DNA from: Methanobacteriaceae archaeon
Lineage (GTDB): Archaea > Methanobacteriota > Methanobacteria > Methanobacteriales > Methanobacteriaceae
Direction: 5' to 3'
Assembly (NCBI GenBank): GCA_013403005.1
Contig: JACBOA010000007.1
Span: forward strand, 196,433 to 260,432
Length of the DNA stretch: 64,000 bases
Positions 54,891 through 63,738 of the stretch are shown here, one piece after another. The position numbers and the translations under genes were made by a program. The notes below the pieces were generated by a model. The model did not search any database and was not told where the DNA came from. It was given only the letters and a program-made list of their open reading frames with translations. Each line of letters begins with the position of its first letter. Position 1 is the first letter of the stretch.

Positions 54891-56108
54891 ATGGGGATAT
54901 CCATGGATATCGATGATGTAGATGGAATTGCATTCACATGCAACCTAGAGGGGTTTATTACTAGTTTTATCTATGATGGTTTGGGTTTGAATTTTATTAA
55001 AAAAGGAGCAAAGTTTGTAGATATAGTTGATGATGGAAGTGCTTCTAAGGCATTGGACTTCATTCAAAAAATCAGGAAAGAAAAAGCTGCCTTTGATTGG
55101 GAACTCAACCTAACTCTTGATAAGAATCTTCAGACCCTATATTTCTCCGGATTTCTGGTTGAAAAAAACATACTAATAACAGCAGCTCGCACTAGGGATG
55201 ATTTACTTGTTTTTTTGGATGAAATGTACCGGATCAATAACGAACAGACCACAGCTTTACGTAAGGTTATGAAGGAATGTTCATATCACATCAAAGAACA
55301 AGAAGCAATGGACAGGGCACTCTTGGATGAAATTGGACGTTTGAACAATGAACTAACCAATGCCCAACGCCAATTAACCAAAAAGAACATTCAACTGGCT
55401 AAATTAAACCAGGAAAAAAATCAATTTCTGGGAATGGCAGCCCATGACTTGAGAAACCCACTGAGTGTCATCATGATGTACAGCGAATTCATAATAGATG
55501 AAGCAGGGGATGATCTAAGTGAGGAACACCAGGAATTCCTGCAAGTAATTTATTCCTCTAGCGAATTCATGTTAAACTTGATCAACGAACTTCTGGATGT
55601 TTCAAAAATAGAGTCAGGTAAATTAGAGCTAGAACTAGAACCCACCAATATCATTGAATTTATCAAAGATAACCTGTCAATGAATCAAGTTTTGGCCCAT
55701 AAAAAAGATATTATCATAGATTTTAGCCATGACGAGGGTATCAATGATATGGTGATGATTGACCGGGCCAGAATCAGCCAGGTTTTAAATAATCTGGTAT
55801 CTAATGCCATTAAATTCTCTTCCAACGGACAAAAGGTGAAGGTAAACCTTTCAGAATCAGAGGGAGAACTACGGGTCACAGTAACTGACCATGGGCAGGG
55901 CATACCAGAAGATGAACTTCATAAACTATTCAAACCATTCAGCAAAACCAGAGTCAAAGGCACTGCTGGGGAGAAAAGCACAGGACTGGGACTTTCCATT
56001 TCAAAGAGGATCATCACTGAACATGGTGGTGAAATAGGGGTGGAAAGTAAGTACGGAAAGGGATCAAAATTCTTTTTCACCTTAAAAACCTTAAAACAGG
56101 GGGTTTAA
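54891..56108 (+). CDS. Soluble sensor histidine kinase (HisKA type)
   Basis: This protein, up to 405 residues, has an N-terminal domain (about 5-110) without a recognised family but with a PAS-like pattern (DDVDGIAFTCNLEGFITSF). A coiled coil (120-178) and a classical HisKA dimerisation domain follow, with phospho-His185 in AAHDLRNPLS. The HATPase_c domain has NNLVSNAIKFS, DHGQGIPEDEL, TGLGLSISKRI and GGEIGVESKYGKGSKF motifs. There is no membrane helix. ATG at 54903 is an alternative start. It ends 3 bases before the start of the receiver-kinase gene, and the two are certainly cotranscribed. Confidence 0.93.
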   Translation: MGISMDIDDVDGIAFTCNLEGFITSFIYDGLGLNFIKKGAKFVDIVDDGSASKALDFIQKIRKEKAAFDWELNLTLDKNLQTLYFSGFLVEKNILITAARTRDDLLVFLDEMYRINNEQTTALRKVMKECSYHIKEQEAMDRALLDEIGRLNNELTNAQRQLTKKNIQLAKLNQEKNQFLGMAAHDLRNPLSVIMMYSEFIIDEAGDDLSEEHQEFLQVIYSSSEFMLNLINELLDVSKIESGKLELELEPTNIIEFIKDNLSMNQVLAHKKDIIIDFSHDEGINDMVMIDRARISQVLNNLVSNAIKFSSNGQKVKVNLSESEGELRVTVTDHGQGIPEDELHKLFKPFSKTRVKGTAGEKSTGLGLSISKRIITEHGGEIGVESKYGKGSKFFFTLKTLKQGV

Positions 56109-56111
56109 AAA

Positions 56112-57533
56112 TTGGAAGAAGATAATAATATTGAAAATCAGAAAACTGAAACCATTATGGTGGTGGATGATGAACCCACCCAACTATTTGCCATCAGTCG
56201 CATATTACAATCTGCAGGTTACAATGTTCTTCAAGCTTCCAGTGGTGGTGAGGCCCTGAAGATTGCCAGCAGTGAACATCCTGATTTAATACTATTGGAT
56301 GTGGTACTTCCAGATATGGATGGGGTGGAAGTTTCCAAGGAGATTAAAAAGGACAAATCCCTGAAGGATATCCTCATTATCTTAATATCCGGTATAAAAA
56401 CTTCTTCTGACAGTCAATCAAAGGGTTTGGAAGAAGGTGCTGACGGATATCTCACACGACCCATACCCAAAAGGGAATTATTAGCCCGTGTGGAATCACT
56501 ACTTCGCATAAAGAGGGCTAAAGAGGAACTTTTACAGAGCGAAGAAAAATATCGTTTGATTGTGGAAAACGCCCAGGAAGGAATCTGGTCCATTGATTCC
56601 GATGCAAAAACCATGTTCGTAAACCCCTGCATGGCCGATATGTTAGGATACACAGTGGATGAAATGTTAGGAAAGTCATTATTTGAATTCATGGATGATA
56701 ATGCTGTTGAAATGGCGAAGATGTATCTTGAACGTCGTAAAAACGGCATTGAAGAACAGCATGATTTTGAATTTCTTTGCAAGGACGGGGAAAAAATCTA
56801 CACCAGTATGGAAACTTCTCCCATTAATGATGATGAGGGTAATTTTGTAGGGGCCATTGCCCTGGTTTCCAACATTACACAACGTAAAAAAATGGAAGAG
56901 GAGCTGAAAAAGTCCCTTAATGAAAAAGAGATGTTGCTAAAGGAGATTCATCACCGGGTTAAAAATAATTTAATGATAATTTCCAGCCTACTCAACTTGC
57001 AATCCAGATATATTAAGGATAAAGAGTCTCAGGATATTTTCAAGGAGAGCCAGAACCGTGCCAGGTCAATGGCCCTTATACATGAAAGACTGTACCAGTC
57101 CACTGATCTTAAGAGGATTGATTTTGGGGATTACATTCGAACCTTATCCCAAGAATTATTCCGCACATATGCAACTGGTAAGGGAAATATTGAACTCAAA
57201 CTCCAAGTAGAAGACGTTTTCCTGGATATTAACACTGCCATACCCTTGGGGCTGATTGTCAATGAACTTTTAACTAACTCTCTTAAACATGCATTTCCCC
57301 AGGAGAGAGAAGGAGAGATTATGGTTAGTTTGATATCCGAAGATGGATTTTACTTTTTGATTGTTAAAGATAATGGGGTGGGAATCCCTGAAGATTTTGA
57401 TTATCTGAATGCAGGTTCTCTGGGTCTGCAGATGGTAAATAGCTTAACACAACAGATTGATGGTGAAATAGAACTTATTCGGAGTGGGGGCACAGAATTC
57501 AAAATTAAATTTGGAGAAGAAACTTACAAATAA
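56112..57533 (+). CDS. Receiver-PAS-HisKA_2 histidine kinase
   Basis: This 473-residue soluble kinase has a receiver domain at about 14-130 (phosphoacceptor Asp63 in LILLDVVLPD), a PAS domain at about 145-265 (YRLIVENAQEGIWSIDSD), a HisKA_2 transmitter with KEIHHRVKNNLMIISSLLNLQ near 280-300, and a HATPase_c domain (GLIVNELLTNSLKHAFP, DNGVGIPEDF, SLGLQMVNSLTQQ). The receiver may accept phosphate from the kinase encoded just upstream, passing the signal into a second transmitter. Translation starts at TTG behind GGGGG. It closes the signalling cluster. No output regulator with a DNA-binding domain is present. Confidence 0.94.
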   Translation: MEEDNNIENQKTETIMVVDDEPTQLFAISRILQSAGYNVLQASSGGEALKIASSEHPDLILLDVVLPDMDGVEVSKEIKKDKSLKDILIILISGIKTSSDSQSKGLEEGADGYLTRPIPKRELLARVESLLRIKRAKEELLQSEEKYRLIVENAQEGIWSIDSDAKTMFVNPCMADMLGYTVDEMLGKSLFEFMDDNAVEMAKMYLERRKNGIEEQHDFEFLCKDGEKIYTSMETSPINDDEGNFVGAIALVSNITQRKKMEEELKKSLNEKEMLLKEIHHRVKNNLMIISSLLNLQSRYIKDKESQDIFKESQNRARSMALIHERLYQSTDLKRIDFGDYIRTLSQELFRTYATGKGNIELKLQVEDVFLDINTAIPLGLIVNELLTNSLKHAFPQEREGEIMVSLISEDGFYFLIVKDNGVGIPEDFDYLNAGSLGLQMVNSLTQQIDGEIELIRSGGTEFKIKFGEETYK

Positions 57534-57657
57534 ACAAATTCACGAATTAATTACTCCAAATATTCATTCAAATTTATTCAATGCCTTTATACTGGCTTTA
57601 TTCAAACAATCCCCTTATTATCAAACTATCCCCTAATTATTCTCAATTAATTCGAAT

Positions 57658-58347
57658 TCATTTTATAAGTAATTTTAAATTATCCCTATAAGGCTTCTTC
57701 TGGTAATATCTTTTAGCATGTTCCACAAGAAGGGCATGATATTCCTGATATACTGGCACATCCTGAGGTAAATTATCTTCAAAGAGTTTCTTCAAGTCCA
57801 TGTAACTGATTTTATCATCAACCAGTCCCAGATGGCTGAAAATTCTCTTTGTGTAGGCGTCCACCACAAATTCCGGCTGTTTGTAGGCATAGAGAAGTAT
57901 TGAATCGGCAGTTTCATTTCCCACACCCTTTACTTTTAAAATCTCCCATCTGGTGGGTGTTCGGCCTTCAAGGGATAGGAAGAAATGGGTTATATTTATT
58001 AGATAAGCAGATTTCTGGTTGAGAAAACCTGCTGGGCGAACTGCTTCTTTTAAATCATTATCATCCAGTGCCAGGAGATGATGGGGATTAATAGCGTTGA
58101 GTTCTTTAAGATTCCAGAGGGCCTTCTCTGCTGAAGTCCAGGCAGTGTTCTGGGTTAGTATGGCTCCCAGAATTATTTCATATTTCTGATCTTCTGTTTC
58201 TGGAAGACGGTAGTTCAGAGGGTGGTAACCATGGGTGGCTCCGGTTTTGTTAAGATTCTCACATTCCAGATCCATTAAGGGCCACCAGCCCTGGGGACCG
58301 TAGAGTTTGTAAAGTTTTTGGTAGATTTCAAATATTGATTGTTTCAT
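57658..58347 (-). CDS. Endonuclease III-related DNA glycosylase (MagIII/COG2231 type)
   Basis: This 229-residue HhH-GPD protein has the helix-hairpin-helix WEILKVKGVGNETADSILLYAY near 150-171 and the catalytic aspartate in VVDAYTKRIF near 178. The N-terminus (YGPQGWWPLM) is typical of the COG2231 group related to Helicobacter MagIII, a 3-methyladenine glycosylase. The four cysteines that bind the 4Fe-4S cluster in classical endonuclease III are absent. It would excise damaged bases in base excision repair. The start is behind GGAG. It is followed by the dead IS630 element, about 240 bp from that element's right end. Confidence 0.9.
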   Translation of the reverse strand: MKQSIFEIYQKLYKLYGPQGWWPLMDLECENLNKTGATHGYHPLNYRLPETEDQKYEIILGAILTQNTAWTSAEKALWNLKELNAINPHHLLALDDNDLKEAVRPAGFLNQKSAYLINITHFFLSLEGRTPTRWEILKVKGVGNETADSILLYAYKQPEFVVDAYTKRIFSHLGLVDDKISYMDLKKLFEDNLPQDVPVYQEYHALLVEHAKRYYQKKPYRDNLKLLIK

Positions 58348-58396
58348 GCCTATGACTCCGTTAATGGAATTAATAATGGGATGGATTATAATAGTT

Positions 58397-59469
58397 AATA
58401 CCTATTTTATTATACTTTTTTTAAGAATTTTTTTATCCATGCGCTGGCGAATGTTAGTGATTCTGAGTTCTTTTTAAAGTATTTTTCTATGATATCTCTT
58501 AATTGTTCTTGAGTTTCTATGAATAGTGGTGATAAGTGTCTTTTTACTGTTTTCCAGATGTATTCTATGGGATTAAGGTCTGGTGAGTATGGTGGTAAGA
58601 ATACCAAGTCTATTTCTATTTTTTTTGCTGTTTCAGAGGTTAATATTAGCATGGTGTGATCTGAAATTATCAAGGATAATTAATATCCTTCCAAACGGGT
58701 TCACAGTCAGTATAAGTTCTAAAAATTCCACTAAATTTTCTTTTTGTGAGTTTTCTTTGAAATCAATAGCGCTATTTCCTTTTATAGCATAAAATCCAAA
58801 TGTGTTGGCTCGTAATTTTGTGGTATTTTTAGTGATGGTGGGTTTGGTAATTGACCATATTTTTTGAGTATTAGATGTATATTTGAGGTGAATATTCATC
58901 TAAAAATCCAATAATAATAAGGGGTTATTTACTAAGAGGCTCTTTTAAGTTTTTTTTATCTGTTTTTCAGCATCTGGAGGTCCTTCTGTAATCTTTGGAT
59001 AAGGGCCTACTGAATTTCATTCCAAGATCTCGTAAAATGGTTCTCACATGTTTTTCTGAGAAATCTGGGCCAAATTCTTCTTTTATGAGTTTTTTAACTT
59101 CTTTTGTCTTCCAATCATCTCTTTTACTTAATTTTTCTTTCAATTCAGCTTTATTTTTCTCACTGAGTTGACCCGGTCTTCCACCACCATATTTTGGTTT
59201 TAATCCTTCGTATCCTTCTTCGTTCCATCTCTCTTGCCAAATGTACCCCACGCGCTTAGTTACTCCTGATTTAGAAGCTGCGAGTTCGACCGAATCACCC
59301 ATGTATCGATTTCGAATGAAATACAATCGGTTTAAAACTTTCACGTCTCTTTCCAAAGTTTTAATTCTTTCATTAAGCTCTTCAGCCGACATATGGCGCT
59401 TAATCTCAATACGATCCCACTTTGACATAAATATACATTATGCTAATCAAGTATAAAAAGTTTAGTATT
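58397..59469 (-). mobile_element. Degenerate IS630-family element
   Basis: The element of about 1.07 kb holds a disrupted IS630 transposase. Imperfect inverted repeats of 21 bp (about 16 matches) lie at 58397-58417 (AATACCTATTTTATTATACTT) and, reversed, at 59449-59469. The ends are inferred from this match. A TA target duplication could not be confirmed by eye. The transposase is multiply frameshifted, so the copy is not autonomous. Confidence 0.75.
58410..59428 (-). pseudogene. IS630-family transposase, multiply frameshifted
   Basis: The N-terminal helix-turn-helix part (59428-58967) is intact and ends at KDYRRTSRC, one frame off the expected continuation PPDAEKQIKK. The next pieces are in other frames: the first catalytic Asp lies in IIGFLDEYSPQIYI, which ends in a stop near 58890. 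NTQKIWSITKPTITK and ILIILDNFRSHHA follow, with the second Asp. LTSETAKKIEIDLVFLPPYSPDLNPIEYIWKTVK follows again in another frame and holds the final Glu. About four or five frameshifts occur, including one in a run of eight A (58950-58958). The gene cannot make an active transposase. Confidence 0.88.
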
Positions 59470-59556
59470 CACTATAAATTAGGTCGTCATGTCGAAGTTA
59501 TACATTAGACATTATTAATAAAATGGTGGGATAAAAACTAAAACTGGTGCAAAGTT

Positions 59557-60069
59557 ATGCGAATTGAATGTGAAAATTGTATTTTAAGAAATTGGAAACC
59601 TTCGGATATTGAAAGTTTAGTTGAAAACGCCAATAATTATAACATTGCTATCAACATGCGAGATCTCTTCCCACACCCATATACACTTGAAGACGCCCAA
59701 AACTGGATAAAAGTTACAGCCAGTCAAGAAAAAAACTGTTTCCTGGCCATAACATTGGATGATGAGGCTATTGGAGGTATAGGGCTCTCCATCGGGGAAG
59801 ATATTGAACGCATATCTGCTGAAGTTGGTTACTGGTTAGGAGAAAAATACTGGGGAAATGGGATCACATCCTCTGCTTTGAAGGGAATTGTAGAATATGG
59901 GTTCAATGTTTTGTGCTTGGAAAGAATATACGCCAAACCACTGGAACACAACACTGCCTCCCGGAAAGTGCTAGAAAAAAACGGATTCCAACTGGAGGGT
60001 ATTATGAAAAAAAGTGTTATAAAAGAAGGGAAAATATATAACCAGGCATTGTATGCAGTCACAAAATAG
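59557..60069 (+). CDS. GNAT N-acetyltransferase (RimJ/RimL-like)
   Basis: This 170-residue protein has the Acetyltransf_3 pattern: LRNWKPSDIESLVENANN near 9-26, EVGYWLGEKYWGNGITSSALKGIVEYGF near 90-117 (the acetyl-CoA-binding A motif), and ASRKVLEKNGFQLEG near 136-150. Related enzymes acetylate protein or small-molecule amino groups. The substrate is not predictable. It lies beside the dead IS630 element, within 90 bp. A second, different GNAT gene follows 100 bp later on the same strand. Confidence 0.92.
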   Translation: MRIECENCILRNWKPSDIESLVENANNYNIAINMRDLFPHPYTLEDAQNWIKVTASQEKNCFLAITLDDEAIGGIGLSIGEDIERISAEVGYWLGEKYWGNGITSSALKGIVEYGFNVLCLERIYAKPLEHNTASRKVLEKNGFQLEGIMKKSVIKEGKIYNQALYAVTK

Positions 60070-60219
60070 TAAACTGAATAAGCAATTGTGGGCTATTAGA
60101 TTGTTGAAAATTGGCTAACATGAGCTTTGCTAAAGTGATAATGTAATAAGAGATAATTTAATAAGAATTTGGTTATAATGAATCTTTTTGTTAGTAAATC
60201 ATTAGTAAAGGGATTTAGA

Positions 60220-60666
60220 ATGAACTCCCAGCCCAGATTAATTAAAGAAGAAGAACTGGTACAATTATTATCCCTATATGAATATCTAATTCCGGAAGAT
60301 CCGAAACTAGAAATAGATTCTAATCTGAAAAACCACTGGAAAGATATTTTAGCTGATCCCAACCTTTATTACTTGGTTATCGAGGATGGGGGAAAAATTG
60401 TTTCATCCTGTACCATGGCCATTATTAAAAATTTAACCAGATCAGCACGACCTTATGCACTTATAGAAAATGTGGTAACCCATCCAGATTACCGGAAAAA
60501 AGGATATGGCACAAAGATTCTAAAGAAGGCATTAGGTATAGCTAAAAGTGAAAACTGTTACAAAGTGATGTTGTTAACCAGTCATAAAGACGATGAAACA
60601 TTGAGATTCTATGAAAATGCAGGATTTAACCAGAAAGAAAAAACAGGATTCATAGTAAGGTTATAG
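60220..60666 (+). CDS. GNAT N-acetyltransferase
   Basis: The protein of about 148 residues is a standard GNAT domain: LIENVVTHPDYRKKGYGTKILKKALGIAKSENC with the V-x-x-x-x-R-x-x-G-x-G/A acetyl-CoA loop, and RFYENAGFNQKEKTGF at the C-terminal end. The frame continues upstream to ATG at 60169, but that extension is not family-like, so ATG at 60220 is preferred (MNSQPRLIKEEEL). The substrate is unknown. It is unrelated in detail to the preceding GNAT gene. Confidence 0.9.
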   Translation: MNSQPRLIKEEELVQLLSLYEYLIPEDPKLEIDSNLKNHWKDILADPNLYYLVIEDGGKIVSSCTMAIIKNLTRSARPYALIENVVTHPDYRKKGYGTKILKKALGIAKSENCYKVMLLTSHKDDETLRFYENAGFNQKEKTGFIVRL

Positions 60667-60828
60667 ACGTAGAAGGATGAATTGAATTTTCCTGGATTTT
60701 TCAAAGGTAATGCTTTTTAATCAATTTAAATAAACTAATTATTTAGTTAAAGACAGTTATTGTTGGGTTTCTTATTGTTACTAATATACAGATACCTCCA
60801 TATTTACAATTAAGCAAAAGTGATTCTA

Positions 60829-61920
60829 ATGGCAGGAAACACTACCGGGAAAATGTTTCGGGTTACAACCTTCGGATCCAGTCATGGTGTATCATTGGGA
60901 GCAGTGATTGATGGATGCCCGGCTGGATTAGAATTATCACCCGAAGATATACAGGCAGAATTAGACCTTCGAAGACCTGGACGGAGTAAAATAACTACTT
61001 CACGGGAGGAAAAAGACCAGGTGGAGATACTGTCAGGAACTTTCCAGGGAAAAACAGATGGCACACCAATTGCCGCAGTAGTATACAATAAAGACATGGA
61101 CTCATCAGCCTATGAACCATTCAAAGATAAACCCAGACCCGGACACGGTGATTACACCTGGACTGCCAAGTACGGATGCTATGATTACCGTGGTGGAGGT
61201 CGAGGAAGTGGAAGAACCACCATCGGCCATGTAATAGGTGGAGCAGTTGCTAAAAAGCTTCTACACTTACTTGATATTGAAGTTGTTTCTCATGTAACTC
61301 AGGTGGCAGATGTGAAAGCCCAACCGGTTGCACATAGATTAATAAAAGAGTATTCCATGAAAAACCCGGTTAGATGTGCCGATTGGAAGGCTGCCAAACT
61401 CATGGAAGGGAAGATACTGGAAGCCAAAGAAAAAGGTGATTCTGTAGGGGGGATTGTGGAAACACTGGCCTTTGGAGTCCCTGCAGGAATCGGAGAGCCT
61501 GTTTTTGAAAAGTTAGATGCGGATATCTCCCAGGCCCTCATGGGAATCGGATCGGTAAAGGGCGTGGAGATTGGTTTCGGATTCCAGTTAGCAGAATCAA
61601 CTGCTAGCGCCACCAATGACGAGTATTATATGGAAGGAAAAGTGATAAAAACCACCACCAACACCAGTGGAGGTATAATCGGCGGAATATCCAATGGAAT
61701 GCCCATCGTGGCCAGGATGGCGGTTAAACCCACCCCATCCATCAGCACGGTCCAAAAAACCGTTGATCTAAAAACCATGCAAGAAACTGAGATTGAGATA
61801 AAAGGACGACACGACCCCTGTATTTGCCCCCGGGTAACTCCAGTTGCAGAGGCTGCAGTGGCCATGGTTCTGGTGGACCATATGCTAAGATCAGGTTTTA
61901 TAAACCCTAGACATGTATGA
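60829..61920 (+). CDS. aroC: Chorismate synthase
   Basis: The 363-residue enzyme converts 5-enolpyruvylshikimate 3-phosphate to chorismate using reduced FMN. The N-terminus MAGNTTGKMFRVTTFGSSHG carries the first signature. GHGDYTWTAKYGCYDYRGGGRGSGRTTIGHV near 103-134 covers the second. The usual GRSSARET motif appears here as GRGSGRTT, lacking the glutamate. The C-terminal GRHDPCICPRVTPVAEAAVAMV is the third signature. GTGATT precedes ATG at 60829, preferred to GTG at 60820. Its substrate comes from the pathway that includes the shikimate kinase of this window. Confidence 0.96.
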   Translation: MAGNTTGKMFRVTTFGSSHGVSLGAVIDGCPAGLELSPEDIQAELDLRRPGRSKITTSREEKDQVEILSGTFQGKTDGTPIAAVVYNKDMDSSAYEPFKDKPRPGHGDYTWTAKYGCYDYRGGGRGSGRTTIGHVIGGAVAKKLLHLLDIEVVSHVTQVADVKAQPVAHRLIKEYSMKNPVRCADWKAAKLMEGKILEAKEKGDSVGGIVETLAFGVPAGIGEPVFEKLDADISQALMGIGSVKGVEIGFGFQLAESTASATNDEYYMEGKVIKTTTNTSGGIIGGISNGMPIVARMAVKPTPSISTVQKTVDLKTMQETEIEIKGRHDPCICPRVTPVAEAAVAMVLVDHMLRSGFINPRHV

Positions 61921-62109
61921 TCTAAGTGTTACTAAAGAGTGTTACATTATTGATTAAAAGTACTATATTTACCAAGAGAAAATTTTTTCATCAACTTGTT
62001 CTCCTTTTTTCTTCCTTCTCATTCAATTTTCATTTAATCATCTAAATTCTTATTATAATAAACCTTTTTTACCATTTTTTTTAAAAAAACAAATCTTTAG
62101 ATAATGAAA

Positions 62110-62877
62110 CTATTTCTCCCAAATTCTTACTTCTTTCACTTTTTCAGGATCATAATCATCAGGCAAAGGGTTTTCTTCTGCAGGGTAAGGATCATTACTA
62201 CGTGCTTTCTGGAAAAGTGGATCTGAAATGGCTTCTTCAATTTGCGGGGCCAGTTTTTCAAGTATGGTTATCCTAAACGTATATTTATCTTTGGGTTTGC
62301 CTTTAGAATCTATGTATAATGGATTATACTCAAATACCAGGCAGGGTAATCTGGATAAAAATCTACCACATTTATAGCTAACATGAAGATTTCTAATATG
62401 CATTAGGGCATATTTACCTGTGCAAACATAAATTCTCCTACCCTGATTAAGGTAATACCTGCTTACTTTGATGTACTTTTCATGTATCTTTAAATCATAA
62501 CCAGTAAGTGTTGAAAATCCTATGATTCCTCGCAGGTCATAACCACATTTAATACAAAAAGAAACGTTTAAATACATGTTGTAGCAGTTTGGACAGCATT
62601 TTCCAACTTTTGCATCGTTAAAACTTTCAACTGGGTGAAAAAGGCGAACTAAAAAAGCTACAGATAATACCAAAAGTGAAAGGTAGATTGCAGTCATACC
62701 CAAGTAGAAATAAGTGGTGATTATTATTATAGGAACGCAAATTACACCTACAATCACCATAATTAATTTAGTTGTTTTCTTTTTCTCCAGTTCATACAGT
62801 TCATGAAGATCTCTTCCACATTGGTGACACAAATTTTCATGGTTTTTTAGTATCACACCACATTCAGGACAGTACAT
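62110..62877 (-). CDS. Double zinc-ribbon membrane protein
   Basis: This 255-residue protein begins with a zinc ribbon, CPECGVILKNHENLCHQCG (two C-x2-C pairs). Two membrane helices (about 35-58 and 60-83) are followed by a second ribbon near 95-115 (CCPNCYNMYLNVSFCIKCG). The C-terminal soluble region of about 130 residues has a possible PH-like beta pattern (YIKVSRYYLNQGRRIYVCTG) and ends in charged residues. The function is unknown. It is one of three zinc-ribbon membrane proteins here. It is convergent with aroC. Confidence 0.8.
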   Translation of the reverse strand: MYCPECGVILKNHENLCHQCGRDLHELYELEKKKTTKLIMVIVGVICVPIIIITTYFYLGMTAIYLSLLVLSVAFLVRLFHPVESFNDAKVGKCCPNCYNMYLNVSFCIKCGYDLRGIIGFSTLTGYDLKIHEKYIKVSRYYLNQGRRIYVCTGKYALMHIRNLHVSYKCGRFLSRLPCLVFEYNPLYIDSKGKPKDKYTFRITILEKLAPQIEEAISDPLFQKARSNDPYPAEENPLPDDYDPEKVKEVRIWEK

Positions 62878-63086
62878 ATTAATTATTCCCCATTCAATTT
62901 TTTTTTATTCCCCATACCATTCTGCATTCAACAATATCTGAATTTTCCATGAATTAGGTTTTAATGTTTAGTCTAGATGTTTTATATATGCTTCTTATTT
63001 GCAATATTCAATAAAAAACCACCATATCACATGTAAATAACAAAGTTTATATTTAAACAATTTAAGAAAATATTGAGGTGTTTATT

Positions 63087-63434
63087 ATGGTGAAATGTCC
63101 TCATTGTGGAACGGAAAACGAAGAAAGTTCAAAATTCTGTCGAAATTGTGGCCAGGAAATTACCCTCAAAAGAGCAAGTGAAAATGAAATTTCAGAAAAA
63201 CCCAGCACATTACTAATTGTATTGGGTTATGTGCTATCCATTTTGGGAATATTCTCTCTAGGAATACTATCAGTTATCGGACTTATAATTGGAATAGTTT
63301 TATACCGTAAGGGTGGACCCGATAAAACACACGGTCTTATAATTATGATAATTTCCATTCTAATATTGTTAGTTGTAATTATAGCGATTTTCTTCCTACT
63401 TGTCTACAGAGCGTACTTCTACACACCAGTATAA
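63087..63434 (+). CDS. Zinc-ribbon membrane protein
   Basis: This 115-residue protein has an N-terminal zinc ribbon CPHCGTENEESSKFCRNCG, a Lys/Glu linker and two hydrophobic helices (about 45-70 and 84-108), with the loop LYRKGGPDKTHG between them. This layout resembles DUF4190-type zinc-ribbon proteins. GAGGTG lies 7 bases before ATG at 63087, favoured over GTG at 63078. No function is known. It is divergent from the double zinc-ribbon gene 200 bp away. Confidence 0.85.
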   Translation: MVKCPHCGTENEESSKFCRNCGQEITLKRASENEISEKPSTLLIVLGYVLSILGIFSLGILSVIGLIIGIVLYRKGGPDKTHGLIIMIISILILLVVIIAIFFLLVYRAYFYTPV

Positions 63435-63558
63435 TAAGATTTCAGTAATAGTGAGATTTGATGGTATAGTAGGGGATGGTATAGAGGGGCTTAAGTGAAT
63501 GGGAAAACTAGTATCGCAGAATATTTAAAATTTCTCAGAAAAATTAAAATAAATCTTT

Positions 63559-63738
63559 CTATTCATCTTCTTTTTCCATGGGTGTTTTTGTACATGAAAC
63601 CATCTGACGTAGTTTTTGGCATCTGCGAGTCTTGCATGATTCTTTTTCATCATGCCACAGGTAATGTTTGCAGCTTTCATATTGACAATGATAATGTTCG
63701 CTGCACATCACTTTTCCTTCATTGTACATAACTTTCAT
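63559..63738 (-). CDS. Small Cys/His-rich protein (59 residues)
   Basis: The 59-codon frame starts with ATG behind a perfect GGTGAT ribosome binding site, four bases away. It encodes MYNEGKVMCSEHYHCQYESCKHYLW, then CKTRRCQKLRQMVSCTK, with six cysteines and four histidines. Cys/His spacing (C-x5-C-x4-C, then C-x4-C) indicates a metal-binding or zinc-finger-like peptide. Composition is far from random for AT-rich DNA, which supports a real gene. No family is recognised. It is opposite in direction to the preceding zinc-ribbon gene, and its stop lies 125 bp from that gene's stop. Confidence 0.75.
   Translation of the reverse strand: MKVMYNEGKVMCSEHYHCQYESCKHYLWHDEKESCKTRRCQKLRQMVSCTKTPMEKEDE

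Noticed and set aside
63495..63731. 78-codon plus-strand frame overlapping the Cys/His-rich gene
   Set aside because: It is antisense to the 59-residue gene, which has a better ribosome binding site and a distinctive composition. The plus-strand peptide looks random.
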